A DNA stretch of 64,000 bases from Clostridia bacterium (GTDB taxonomy: Bacteria; Bacillota; Clostridia; Christensenellales; Aristaeellaceae). The stretch spans positions 1 through 64,000 of the forward strand of contig JAFYFC010000029.1 of NCBI GenBank assembly GCA_017543905.1. Reading direction: 5' to 3'. Positions 54,844 to 63,139 of the stretch are shown here, in pieces; within the stretch, counting starts at the first letter, position 1; each line of letters opens with the position of its first letter. The translations under genes were made by a program, and so were the position numbers. The notes under the pieces were generated by a model. The model had not been told where the DNA came from and ran no database searches. It saw only the letters and a list, made by a program, of their open reading frames with translations.

Positions 54844-56775
54844 TCAGCGATTTTGAGCGTTTTTGTGGATTTCCATTTCACGCTGTCTGTATGAGCGCCA
54901 CACCTGCTCGAAGGAATCGTCCTCAGACGGTATGGGGCGCACGTTTCTCCATGTGATCTCTTCCGTATCTCCCGTGAGGCGGATTTCCTGAACCGTTTTG
55001 CCGAATGTGTCATCCTTCAGACGGTAACGGCCTTCTGACGCCGTATCGTCCGCATCCAGATACAGCGCGCTGCCCCGGCTCACGCCGCCCCGGCGCATAT
55101 AATCGAGCATCGCCCGCGCGTACACCTTCTGACACAGCAGCGTCTGCATAAGAGCGTAAGCCTTTGAAAGCCCGGACACGTCGCTCACGCGCAGCGTAAG
55201 CCGCAGACGCGCATCAGTGTCCGCAAGCAGCTTTTCGAGCCCGCGCTCGCTGCGGACGGGGCCTGCGGCGGCGTCCATATCCGCCTGCGCCTGCCGATAT
55301 ACGCTTTCGGCGTCCGCGCTGCCGTTTTGCCATTCACGCTCGCGTCTGCGCAAGGCTTCAAGCGCTGCGGCGGCTGTGCCGCTAAAGCTTTTCTCGTCCG
55401 GAAGCGCAGTTTTGAGCGCCGCGATCGAAAGCGCGGCGCGCAGCGCGCCGCACTGCCCCGCGTTCAGCGCGCTGCCGCCCGGACGGTACACGCCGTGCGT
55501 GCCCGCCGCCTCGCCCGCTGCGTACAGTCCTTTTATATTCGTTTGCCAGTCGGCGTCCACCGCCAGCCCTCCGTTGTTGTGCTGCACGCACAGCGCGATT
55601 TCGAGAGGCTGCTTTTCAAGGTCGATTCCGTGCTCGCGGTAAAAATCTATCGCGGGCTGATTGAGCAGAGATAAACGCCTTATCGGCGTGTCCGCAAACG
55701 CCCCTGCGCTTTTAAGATAATGCCGTGCCTCGTCCGAAAGCGTTTCGGGCCAAATTTCCGTTTTGCCCGGATTGTTCCTGTAATCGAGAAACACGCGTCT
55801 GCCGCGCTGCTGCTCCCTGTATACCATAAGGTCTATGCGCGTACTGCCAACTTTTGCCTTGCGTGCGTCGAACGGCCACTGATAGCCCTTCAAAAACAGC
55901 ATGCTCAGCATTTCGCTTCTGTCGGCGAAGCAGTCCTGCAGAAACTCGCGCTCGTCCCCTCCGTCCGCGTCTGACGAATACACTCTTGGCAGCGCCTGCA
56001 TATACGAGCCGGATACGTTCCAGCGCGGACGCAGCGAGGCGAGGCCGAACTGCCACTCCGTAAGATTCCGGCCCGCCGCGCCCGCTGCGAACGCGACGCC
56101 CGTAGCACCGCTTTGGGATACAGGGTATACGCTGCATTTATACATATCGGCAGGTCCGCCCGTAGCCCAGATTATATTCGCGCAGCGGAACACCCGGTAA
56201 CGGCGCTCCGCGTCGGTCAGCTTGTCAAGGTCGAGGCATACAAGCCCTGCTACGCGTTCGTTTTCGACCAGTAGCTTTATCGCCTGCATACGTTCGAATA
56301 TCGGTATGTCTTTTGCGCGCACGGTTTTTTCCAGTGCTTTCGCCATCATGCAGCCGGTGTACGGGCCCGCGCTCGTAGCGCGGCGGCGCGGGTCGTGGTC
56401 GGTTTTATAGCCCACGTATTCGCCGTAGGCGTTTGTGGGAAACGGCACGCCGAGCTCCGTCAGATGAAAGAAGCTGGCCGCCGAAGAAGCCGCCTCGCAC
56501 AGCGCCGTATCGCCGTCCACGGCCTGACCGTCAAACAGCGTCTGGGCCATCTCGCGCACGCTGTCGCGCTCGCTGCCAGAGAGCGAGAGCTTGTAATACG
56601 TCTGCTTGTCGCTGCCCGTATTGAAGCTTGTGCCAAGCCCGACGCCTACGGTTATAAGCGCGGTGTCCCTGCAGCCCAGATCATACAGGCATTCAGATGC
56701 GCGCAGTCCCGCGGCGCCGCTGCCCACGACGAGCGTGTGAAACGAAAGTATATCCGAAATGCTGTGTGTGTTCAT
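54844..56775 (-). CDS. FAD-dependent fumarate-reductase/aspartate-oxidase-like flavoprotein
   Basis: This 643-residue flavoprotein has the dinucleotide-binding VVGSGAAGLRASE (residues 16-28). The fumarate-reductase-type N-terminal features follow: FNTGSDKQT, TSAGPYTGCMMAKAL and ATGGPADMYKCS. The closing GGLAVDADWQTNIKGLYAAGEAAGTHGVYRPGGSALNAG loop binds FAD, and a helical C-terminal tail ends the protein. It has no signal peptide or haem motifs. It would reduce a C=C or oxidise a CH-CH/CH-NH substrate in the cytoplasm. It is last in an operon with a GH36 alpha-galactosidase, an OYE-type reductase and a short-chain dehydrogenase, 12 bases after the latter. Confidence 0.85.
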   Translation of the reverse strand: MNTHSISDILSFHTLVVGSGAAGLRASECLYDLGCRDTALITVGVGLGTSFNTGSDKQTYYKLSLSGSERDSVREMAQTLFDGQAVDGDTALCEAASSAASFFHLTELGVPFPTNAYGEYVGYKTDHDPRRRATSAGPYTGCMMAKALEKTVRAKDIPIFERMQAIKLLVENERVAGLVCLDLDKLTDAERRYRVFRCANIIWATGGPADMYKCSVYPVSQSGATGVAFAAGAAGRNLTEWQFGLASLRPRWNVSGSYMQALPRVYSSDADGGDEREFLQDCFADRSEMLSMLFLKGYQWPFDARKAKVGSTRIDLMVYREQQRGRRVFLDYRNNPGKTEIWPETLSDEARHYLKSAGAFADTPIRRLSLLNQPAIDFYREHGIDLEKQPLEIALCVQHNNGGLAVDADWQTNIKGLYAAGEAAGTHGVYRPGGSALNAGQCGALRAALSIAALKTALPDEKSFSGTAAAALEALRRREREWQNGSADAESVYRQAQADMDAAAGPVRSERGLEKLLADTDARLRLTLRVSDVSGLSKAYALMQTLLCQKVYARAMLDYMRRGGVSRGSALYLDADDTASEGRYRLKDDTFGKTVQEIRLTGDTEEITWRNVRPIPSEDDSFEQVWRSYRQREMEIHKNAQNR

Positions 56776-56787
56776 GCTTATCCGCCT

Positions 56788-57525
56788 TTACAGTCTGCGC
56801 AGGCTGAAGCCGCCGTCCGCGTTCAGCACCTGCCCGGCCGCGTAGTCCAAAAGCCCGCTGCAGCACGCCTCCACCATATCCGCCACGTCACGGGGCTCAC
56901 CGAAGCGCGGTATGGGCAGCAGCCCGTTTTGTATCATCTGAGCGTATTTTTCGTGCACCTTTTCGGTCATATCGGTCGCGATTATGCCCGGACGAATCTC
57001 GAACACGGGTATGCCTTCGCCGGCGAGCCTGTCCGCCATAAGCTGCGTGACCATGCTGATTCCCGCTTTGCTTATGCAGTATTCTCCGCGCGCGGTCGAG
57101 GACGTATAAGCCGAAATACTGCCAATGTTTATGATGCGCGGGGGCGTTTCTCCCCTGCTTTGCTTAAGCATGGTTTCCGCCGCGAGACGGCACATAAACA
57201 GCGTGCCCTTTAGGTTTATGCCGATTACGCGGTCGAAGCTTTCCTCGGTCATTTCAAGTATGTCCTGTCTGACAAGCGGCGCGACGCCTGCGTTATTCAC
57301 CATCACGTCAAGACGGCCGAACCTGTCTTTTACATACGCAAACGCCGCTTCGCGCTGCGCTCTGTCTGAGATGTCGCAGATGACGTAATCCCTGTCCTCG
57401 GTCAGATCCGAAGGACGCGCGGGGCGCGTGCCGGAATACAGCACGCGGTAACCGAGCGCATGCAGCCTGTCCGCTATCGCCCGTCCTATGCCGCGGGTAG
57501 AGCCTGTAACAAACGCCGTTTTCAC
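56788..57525 (-). CDS. Short-chain dehydrogenase/reductase
   Basis: This 245-residue SDR has the cofactor motif TGSTRGIG (residues 7-14), NNAG near 88-91 and the catalytic set with Ser in NIGSISA near 146, then Y-x-x-x-K in YCISK near 159-163. It reads as a FabG-like or hydroxysteroid-dehydrogenase-like NAD(P)H enzyme. Its start overlaps the OYE-type gene stop by four bases and it is 12 bases before the flavoprotein gene, so it probably acts in the same pathway. Confidence 0.93.
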   Translation of the reverse strand: MKTAFVTGSTRGIGRAIADRLHALGYRVLYSGTRPARPSDLTEDRDYVICDISDRAQREAAFAYVKDRFGRLDVMVNNAGVAPLVRQDILEMTEESFDRVIGINLKGTLFMCRLAAETMLKQSRGETPPRIINIGSISAYTSSTARGEYCISKAGISMVTQLMADRLAGEGIPVFEIRPGIIATDMTEKVHEKYAQMIQNGLLPIPRFGEPRDVADMVEACCSGLLDYAAGQVLNADGGFSLRRL

Positions 57526-58811
57526 AGTTTGTAAACCTCCCTGTCGTGCACCACGCAGCCCGCGCAGCGTCCCGCTCTCAGCAGCGAAGCGCAGCCGCCG
57601 CAGGTTACGCAGACCTTATTAAGCTTTCCCGTCTGCTTAAGCTGATTCGGAAAATCCGGATTCGCGAACGCGAGCCGTCCAAAGCCTGCCATCGCGCAGT
57701 GTCCGCCGCTCACCATTCCCGCGGCGAGATTCGGGGCAAAGCCCCGCAGATACGAAAACGCGCTGCCTATCACGGGCAAATCCGGATAAGCGTGCTGAAT
57801 CTCGCTTACGCCCTGCATCATGCGCCCGAGCCCCTCGAACGGATGCTCCGGGGGCACGTAGTTTCCGTGATCGTAGGGCCTGTTCACGTGCGGGTTTTTG
57901 TACGGATTTCCCATCGTGATATCGATTATAGGGATTTTAAACTGCGTTTTCAGTTCGTTTATCAGGCGCAGCGGCTCGGTAAGATCTACCTCGAGGCTGC
58001 CGTCTGCTTTTACGCCCCAGCCGTAGGGATAGATAAAGCCGTCGTACGCGTTCAGTCTGGTTGTCAGAAAGCACGCGCCCGCCTCGGACTCTGCTGCGCG
58101 AAACGCGTCCTTTATAAAGCGCGTGCGGTTTTCATAGCTGCCGCCGTATGCGCCTTCCCGCGTAAACGCGCTGAGCAGCTCGCACGCCAAATACCTGTGG
58201 CAGCATTTGATGTCTATCCCGTCGAAGCCCGCTTCACGCGCAAGACGTGCGGCGCGCGCATACTTTTCACTGTAACGGCGCAGCGCGTCGTCCGTAAGTA
58301 TACGCTCGCGCGGCAGGGGCGTATCCTCAAGCGGCGGGCAGTTATACGCAATAAGCGGCGCGCTCACGCCGGTCGGCTTTGAATAGCGCCCGCTGTTCGT
58401 GGCCTGCATGATCAACACAGGCGCGTAACCGTTGTGCCTGATCCCCGTTTCCTTTATGTGCTCCACCAGCTTTTTGAAGCTGCCTAAGTTGTTTTCGGTC
58501 AGCATCAGCTGGTGCGCGCTCGCCCGTCCCTCGGGCACCGTCGCAACCGCCTCGAACCAAATGAGCCCCGCCCCGCCCGCTGCGAAGCGTTCGTAGCGCC
58601 TTACGGTCAGCTCGCCCGGCGCGCCGTCCTCAGTGCCGTCCGTGCCCTCCATCGGCTGCAGCGCGATACGGTTTTCTGCCGCGCAGATGCCCAGAGAGAG
58701 CGGCTCGAACAAAGAAGACAGATCGCCGCTGAGCGGCAGATTTACGCCGCACGCCTCCGCCGCAGCGCGTATCTCCTCGAGCGAATGATAATGAAATGCT
58801 TCGTGCTTCAT
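57522..58811 (-). CDS. NADH:flavin oxidoreductase (Old Yellow Enzyme family), barrel-only form with a C-terminal Cys cluster
   Basis: This 429-residue protein has the FMN-binding TIM barrel: NRIALQPMEGTDG (residues 48-60), GLIWFEAV, GRYSKPTG, GIDIKCCHRYLACELLS, and GGHCAMAGFGRLAFANPDFP. The C-terminus has five Cys in the pattern C-x2-C-x2-C-x8-C-x2-C, probably an iron-sulfur site, but the spacing differs from that of 2,4-dienoyl-CoA reductase. The FAD/NAD domain of the larger relatives (about 650 residues) is absent. It would transfer hydride to an activated C=C. It follows the alpha-galactosidase gene after 72 bases. Confidence 0.88.
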   Translation of the reverse strand: MKHEAFHYHSLEEIRAAAEACGVNLPLSGDLSSLFEPLSLGICAAENRIALQPMEGTDGTEDGAPGELTVRRYERFAAGGAGLIWFEAVATVPEGRASAHQLMLTENNLGSFKKLVEHIKETGIRHNGYAPVLIMQATNSGRYSKPTGVSAPLIAYNCPPLEDTPLPRERILTDDALRRYSEKYARAARLAREAGFDGIDIKCCHRYLACELLSAFTREGAYGGSYENRTRFIKDAFRAAESEAGACFLTTRLNAYDGFIYPYGWGVKADGSLEVDLTEPLRLINELKTQFKIPIIDITMGNPYKNPHVNRPYDHGNYVPPEHPFEGLGRMMQGVSEIQHAYPDLPVIGSAFSYLRGFAPNLAAGMVSGGHCAMAGFGRLAFANPDFPNQLKQTGKLNKVCVTCGGCASLLRAGRCAGCVVHDREVYKL

Positions 58812-58883
58812 ATTCCTTATTACCTGCCTCAGTTGTTTGTTTGTGCTTGTCCAAAACGGGCTTACCTGCGCCCGAAAATACTA

Positions 58884-60929
58884 TCACGCTTCGCTTTGCC
58901 TTATCTCCGTTATCCTGAGCAGCTTCGATTCCCTCGGCGCCGAAAACGCAAGCGTGAACGTGCCGCCTCTGAGCTTTTCGCCGTCTGCATACGTCTCTTC
59001 TCCTGTGTCCGCGTTCCGCAGGATATAGCGTCTGTCCGTCCTCACGTAAGGCAGCGCAAGCTGCAGCTCGCTTTCCGCGCAGGCTTCCTGCCGGAACGCG
59101 AGGAGTAGCGATTCGCCTCTGTCCGCATCGTCATACGCAAAGGCTGTAAAGCCCGCGTCGTCGCCGGGGCTGTGCCAGGGAGTGAGCACGTAAAAATCCT
59201 TAAGCAGGAACGCGTTTATGCTCTTCCATTCGTTAAGGCCGAAGCGCAGCATGTCAAAATCCTGCTCCGGATCCTGCGCGTACTGGGAATCGATATTCAG
59301 AACCGGCAGATAAGACGCGCGCCAAACGTATTTGTCCAGTACGCCGGTCGGCGCGAGTTGGTTCGTCTTTTCTTTGTTTATCGCGCCGCACACGGGTACC
59401 CAGCGGTTGAAGCTCGCGGTCATCGAGAGCCTCATGGCGGTCGTGGTACGGTCGTAGTCGCTGCGCAGCATGGGTATGCCGCGTCTTAACGATTCAAGAT
59501 CGTTGCGCCCGCCCCCGCTCGCGCAGGAATCGACGAAGCCGCAGCCGCCGTAATCGAGCGTGCAGTCTATGATCTCGTCCCACAGCCGGTAATGCGCGTC
59601 TATAAACCTGCATTCGGTGATGCCGCTGCGGTCGCTGCCCTCTTTTTCGTCCAGATAATTCCAAAGTGCCGCCGGGTCGCTGTTGTTGTCCTCGCGATAC
59701 ATTTCGACGCGGTTTTCCGTGAGAGTGCGTTTGATGCGATCCGCCGTCCAGCGCAGGCAGTCGGGATCGCCGATATTGTTGGATATCGCCTTCGTGCCCG
59801 GGCGGCGTATCGCCCAGCGCGTATCGTATCCGTAATTCGCCGCGAGCGCTTCAGGGTCTGTGACGCGCTCTGGCTCGAACCACATAAGCGTCTTCATGCC
59901 GTGCGCGCGGGCGTAGTCGGTCGACTCCCTGAACGTGCCGTTCGGCCATTTGACCGGGTCGAGAGTCCACGTTCCCACCGTGCCCCACCAATCGCTCTCG
60001 GGGCTCGAGCCGTCCGGTGCGATATACCAGCCGGCGTCAAACCATCTGAAATCGGTTTTGACGTTTTCTGAAATCATTTTATCGAGACTCGGACGCCACG
60101 TGTAATACCTTTCGGAAATACTGCCGTCAGAATTCGGAAGACCCGTATCGCTGGCCAGACACGCAGTCGAGAACGGCATTATCGCGTCTCCCCGTGCGTT
60201 CGCCTTCGGCAGATTGTGACGTATAAACCAGCTTCGCCAGCAGTTCTGCGCATAAAATTCGTTTCGTTCGGAATACGGCACTATCGCAAACAACGCCGTG
60301 CGTATCCTTTCGCCGGGCATCAGGCGCGTATGCAGCCTGTTTACGCTGCGCGCACGGCAGCGCGTAACGTTATCAGATGGGTCGTATTTGAAATCGGCGC
60401 GCCACGTGCCGGCCCAGCCTATCGCGAGCAGCGCGCCGCCGTTTCCGTATTCAAGATCGAAATACGGGAAATTGACATGTGTCGCGCGCCCGCTGTTCGA
60501 TTCGAAGTATCTTGGCAGCGCCGCAACGTCCAGAGAATACGGCCTGTAAAAGTTCAGATGGTCGCCCAAAATACCCTTGAGAACCGGCCTGTCCCCTTCA
60601 AAATCGAGTACGGTTTCGGCATCCGAGATTATCCCGCTCGGCTCCCTGCCGCGGTTCTCAAACCATACCGTCCAGTCTGACGCGCCGTACATCGGATAAT
60701 GGTGGCAGTGCACGCTTATGAACAGAGCGTCGTTCATCCTGAAGACGAGGCGCGATAACTCCACGCCGTCTGCGCTGCTCTCTTCCCGGCTTACGAGCGT
60801 GAATTCCGCTTCCGGAAAGCCTTTTATGCTGACCGAATCGTACATGAAAGCGAACGGGAATTCCGACGGCTCGGCAAGTATGCGCCGATACCAGTTATCC
60901 GCCGCGGGCATACGGTAATCGTGCTTCAT
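58884..60929 (-). CDS. GH36 alpha-galactosidase
   Basis: This 681-residue enzyme has the GH36 arrangement: an N-terminal beta-sandwich (about 1-280), a TIM barrel, and a small C-terminal beta domain. The nucleophile is D414 in YREDNN (411-416). The acid/base region is CASGGGRND (469-477) with D477. WFEPERV near 350 is also conserved. It has no signal peptide, so it cleaves alpha-galactosides after uptake (raffinose-type, galactinol or other galactosides). It is the first gene of its operon, with a consensus promoter upstream. Confidence 0.92.
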   Translation of the reverse strand: MKHDYRMPAADNWYRRILAEPSEFPFAFMYDSVSIKGFPEAEFTLVSREESSADGVELSRLVFRMNDALFISVHCHHYPMYGASDWTVWFENRGREPSGIISDAETVLDFEGDRPVLKGILGDHLNFYRPYSLDVAALPRYFESNSGRATHVNFPYFDLEYGNGGALLAIGWAGTWRADFKYDPSDNVTRCRARSVNRLHTRLMPGERIRTALFAIVPYSERNEFYAQNCWRSWFIRHNLPKANARGDAIMPFSTACLASDTGLPNSDGSISERYYTWRPSLDKMISENVKTDFRWFDAGWYIAPDGSSPESDWWGTVGTWTLDPVKWPNGTFRESTDYARAHGMKTLMWFEPERVTDPEALAANYGYDTRWAIRRPGTKAISNNIGDPDCLRWTADRIKRTLTENRVEMYREDNNSDPAALWNYLDEKEGSDRSGITECRFIDAHYRLWDEIIDCTLDYGGCGFVDSCASGGGRNDLESLRRGIPMLRSDYDRTTTAMRLSMTASFNRWVPVCGAINKEKTNQLAPTGVLDKYVWRASYLPVLNIDSQYAQDPEQDFDMLRFGLNEWKSINAFLLKDFYVLTPWHSPGDDAGFTAFAYDDADRGESLLLAFRQEACAESELQLALPYVRTDRRYILRNADTGEETYADGEKLRGGTFTLAFSAPRESKLLRITEIRQSEA

Positions 60930-61014
60930 TTTAAGCTCCCCGGCTGCGAGCGTGCGCAGCCGCCGTCCTGCTGTGATACAGCGCGTTTATAAGCATAACC
61001 AAGCTTTCGCGGAT

Positions 61015-61043
61015 ATTATACCATCTTGCGGCTGTTTGTGCAA
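61015..61043 (-). promoter_or_regulatory. Promoter of the alpha-galactosidase/reductase operon
   Basis: On the minus strand the -35 is TTGCAC (61038-61043) and the -10 is TATAAT (61015-61020), spacer 17. The alpha-galactosidase start codon is about 85 bases downstream. Confidence 0.7.
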
Positions 61044-61093
61044 CGGCAAAAACCAGGCTTTGCGAATTGTTCCGCTTGTTGACAGCGCAAGGC

Positions 61094-61122
61094 TTGACAG
61101 CACGCCGCGCAAAGCGTATCAT
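61094..61122 (+). promoter_or_regulatory. Promoter of the GNAT gene
   Basis: A perfect TTGACA (61094-61099) is followed after 17 bases by TATCAT (61117-61122). The start codon is at 61192. Confidence 0.6.
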
Positions 61123-61191
61123 AAACCGCAAACAGACGCTGCAGCAGGAAGACACGCCGCGCAGTATCGGCTTCGTCCCGGGAGGCATATT

Positions 61192-61698
61192 ATGAACACG
61201 CTTTACACCGAAAGACTCGTTTTAAGACCGTTTCGCGAAAGCGACGCAGCAGCCATGTACAGAAACTGGACGTGGGACGAGCGCGTGGCGCGCTACTGCC
61301 GCTGGTATCCGCACAAAAGCGTCGAGGATACGCAGGCCTATCTGTCCATATGCATGAAAGAGGAATACTGCTGGGCTATAACGCTTAAAGGCACAAACGA
61401 GCCTGTCGGCAGCATCGATCTTGTGGGAGTGAACAGCTTCGGCATACCCGAAATCGGCTATGTGCTGGCTCACGATTATTGGGGAAGGGGCATAATGACC
61501 GAAGCAGTCAAGGCTGTGATCGGAGAGCTGTTCGCAAACGGCTTCGAGGTCGTCGGCGCCTGTCACGCGGTCGGCAACCCCGCCTCGGGACGTGTAATGG
61601 AAAAGTGCGGGATGAAGTATTTCGCTACTGTTACGATGCAGAAGAAATTCGGCTCCGACGAAAAATGCGAGGTGCGCTGCTACCGGATATACAAATGA
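61192..61698 (+). CDS. GNAT-family N-acetyltransferase (RimJ/RimL type)
   Basis: This 168-residue protein has the GNAT fold. The opening TERLVLRPFRESDA is typical of the RimJ/RimL branch, the acetyl-CoA-binding segment is GYVLAHDYWGRGIMTEAV near 95, and NPASGRVMEKCGM near 130. It probably acetylates a protein N-terminus or small amine in the cytoplasm. GGGAGG seven bases before the ATG fixes the start; the open frame continues further upstream but without a ribosome site. Confidence 0.9.
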   Translation: MNTLYTERLVLRPFRESDAAAMYRNWTWDERVARYCRWYPHKSVEDTQAYLSICMKEEYCWAITLKGTNEPVGSIDLVGVNSFGIPEIGYVLAHDYWGRGIMTEAVKAVIGELFANGFEVVGACHAVGNPASGRVMEKCGMKYFATVTMQKKFGSDEKCEVRCYRIYK

Positions 61699-61747
61699 GC
61701 CCCGGAAAAAGAGGACGCGGCGCTCAAGCGCGGAAGTTTATATCCCG

Positions 61748-63127
61748 TCAGGCGAGACGGCCGTTTTTATCCTCAGCCGTCAGGTTTCTTATCCATGTGA
61801 AGCGGTTTACCTCGACTGCTGCGACCGCGCACTTTAAAAGCTGGTCGCTCTTAAGTATAAAGAACACCCACACAGGCTCGAGCTTCCACACGTACGCCGC
61901 AAGCAGCGAAAACAATAAAACCACGTCCCACTGGAAGATCAGGTCGTTATAGAACACGAATTTCGTAAGTCCGCCGCCCCGCACGATGCCCGTAAGGCAG
62001 GGCGCCTGATACGACGTGCCGATCGAGGTGATCGAAAGCACCGCAAGGAACTGGCCGGCGTATTTTACAGCCTGCTCGGTTTCAAGCTTATACAGCCTGA
62101 TCACGGGTTGTCTGAGAGCGAATATGAGCGCGCCTGTAATAAAGCCCGTAATCAGGAACAGGCACTGCATCGTGCGCACGTATTCCCTGATGTGCGCGCG
62201 GTCTCCGGAGCCCACGAGCTTGCCGGTAAGCACGCCCGCGGCGTTGCCTCCGCCGTAGGCGAACACGCTTATCACGTTGAACATCGACAAAGCCAAAGAA
62301 TTCGCGCTTATCACGTCCGCGCCCATATGACCTATTATCGAGGTCTGTATGAACATCGCTATGCCCCACGACGCGCCGCCCAGCATTATCGGCGTGGCGT
62401 ATTTATAATAATCCTTCCAGAGCGCCTTGTCTCTGCTTATGAGCCTGCGCGGCGTAAGCTTAAGCTTTTTATCCACAAAAAACGTATAAACAAGCGCAAG
62501 CGCAAGCTCGAAGCAGCGCGCTATCAGCGTGGCGAACGCCGCGCCGCGTATGCCCATTTTGTCAAAGCCCAGATGCCCGAATATCAGACAGTAATTGAAA
62601 AACAGATTGACGAACAAAGACGAAAGCATTACCGCAAAGCCCACGGTCGCATTTTCGACTGACCGCTGCGTGGCGAGGAGCACTGTGGTAACGCAGTAAA
62701 CGGGATAGGTAAAGCGGATTATGCGCACATAGCTTTCCGCTTCTTCGATTATCGCGGTGTCGTCGCTGAGCAGGCGGAGTATTCGTTCGGGAAAGACGCT
62801 GCAGGCAAGCAGGAATATGACGCCGAAGCTCACTCCCGTAAGCAGACCGATGCTGCTTATGCTGTGTATGGGCTGCGTGCGGCGCGCGCCCCAGTACTGC
62901 GCGGACAAAACCACGACGCCCTCGCCCGCCGCCACAACTATCATCTGCAGGAGGAACTGTATCTGATTCGCCAGCGCCGCGCCGTTTAGCGCCAGAGATG
63001 AATAGCGGCTGAGCATGACGTTGTCCAGCAGCGCCACGCTGAAGGAGAGCAGATTCTGAAACGCGATAAAAAACAAAAGCGAAAAGAAGCTTTTATAAAA
63101 CGTCCTGTCCCGTGTCATTAAATGCAT
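61748..63127 (-). CDS. MATE-family efflux transporter
   Basis: This 459-residue protein has 12 predicted transmembrane helices in the two-times-six arrangement of MATE (MatE) multidrug exporters. The N-terminal half contains LLDNVMLSRYSS and AAGEGVVVLSAQYWG, and the C-terminal half repeats the pattern (ANSLALSMFNVISVFAYGGGNAAGVLTG). It exports a drug or metabolite using an ion gradient. It starts 12 bases after the PfkB gene and converges with the GNAT gene. The ribosome site is weak (GGACGGT). Confidence 0.92.
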   Translation of the reverse strand: MHLMTRDRTFYKSFFSLLFFIAFQNLLSFSVALLDNVMLSRYSSLALNGAALANQIQFLLQMIVVAAGEGVVVLSAQYWGARRTQPIHSISSIGLLTGVSFGVIFLLACSVFPERILRLLSDDTAIIEEAESYVRIIRFTYPVYCVTTVLLATQRSVENATVGFAVMLSSLFVNLFFNYCLIFGHLGFDKMGIRGAAFATLIARCFELALALVYTFFVDKKLKLTPRRLISRDKALWKDYYKYATPIMLGGASWGIAMFIQTSIIGHMGADVISANSLALSMFNVISVFAYGGGNAAGVLTGKLVGSGDRAHIREYVRTMQCLFLITGFITGALIFALRQPVIRLYKLETEQAVKYAGQFLAVLSITSIGTSYQAPCLTGIVRGGGLTKFVFYNDLIFQWDVVLLFSLLAAYVWKLEPVWVFFILKSDQLLKCAVAAVEVNRFTWIRNLTAEDKNGRLA

Positions 63128-63139
63128 ATGTACCGTCCG

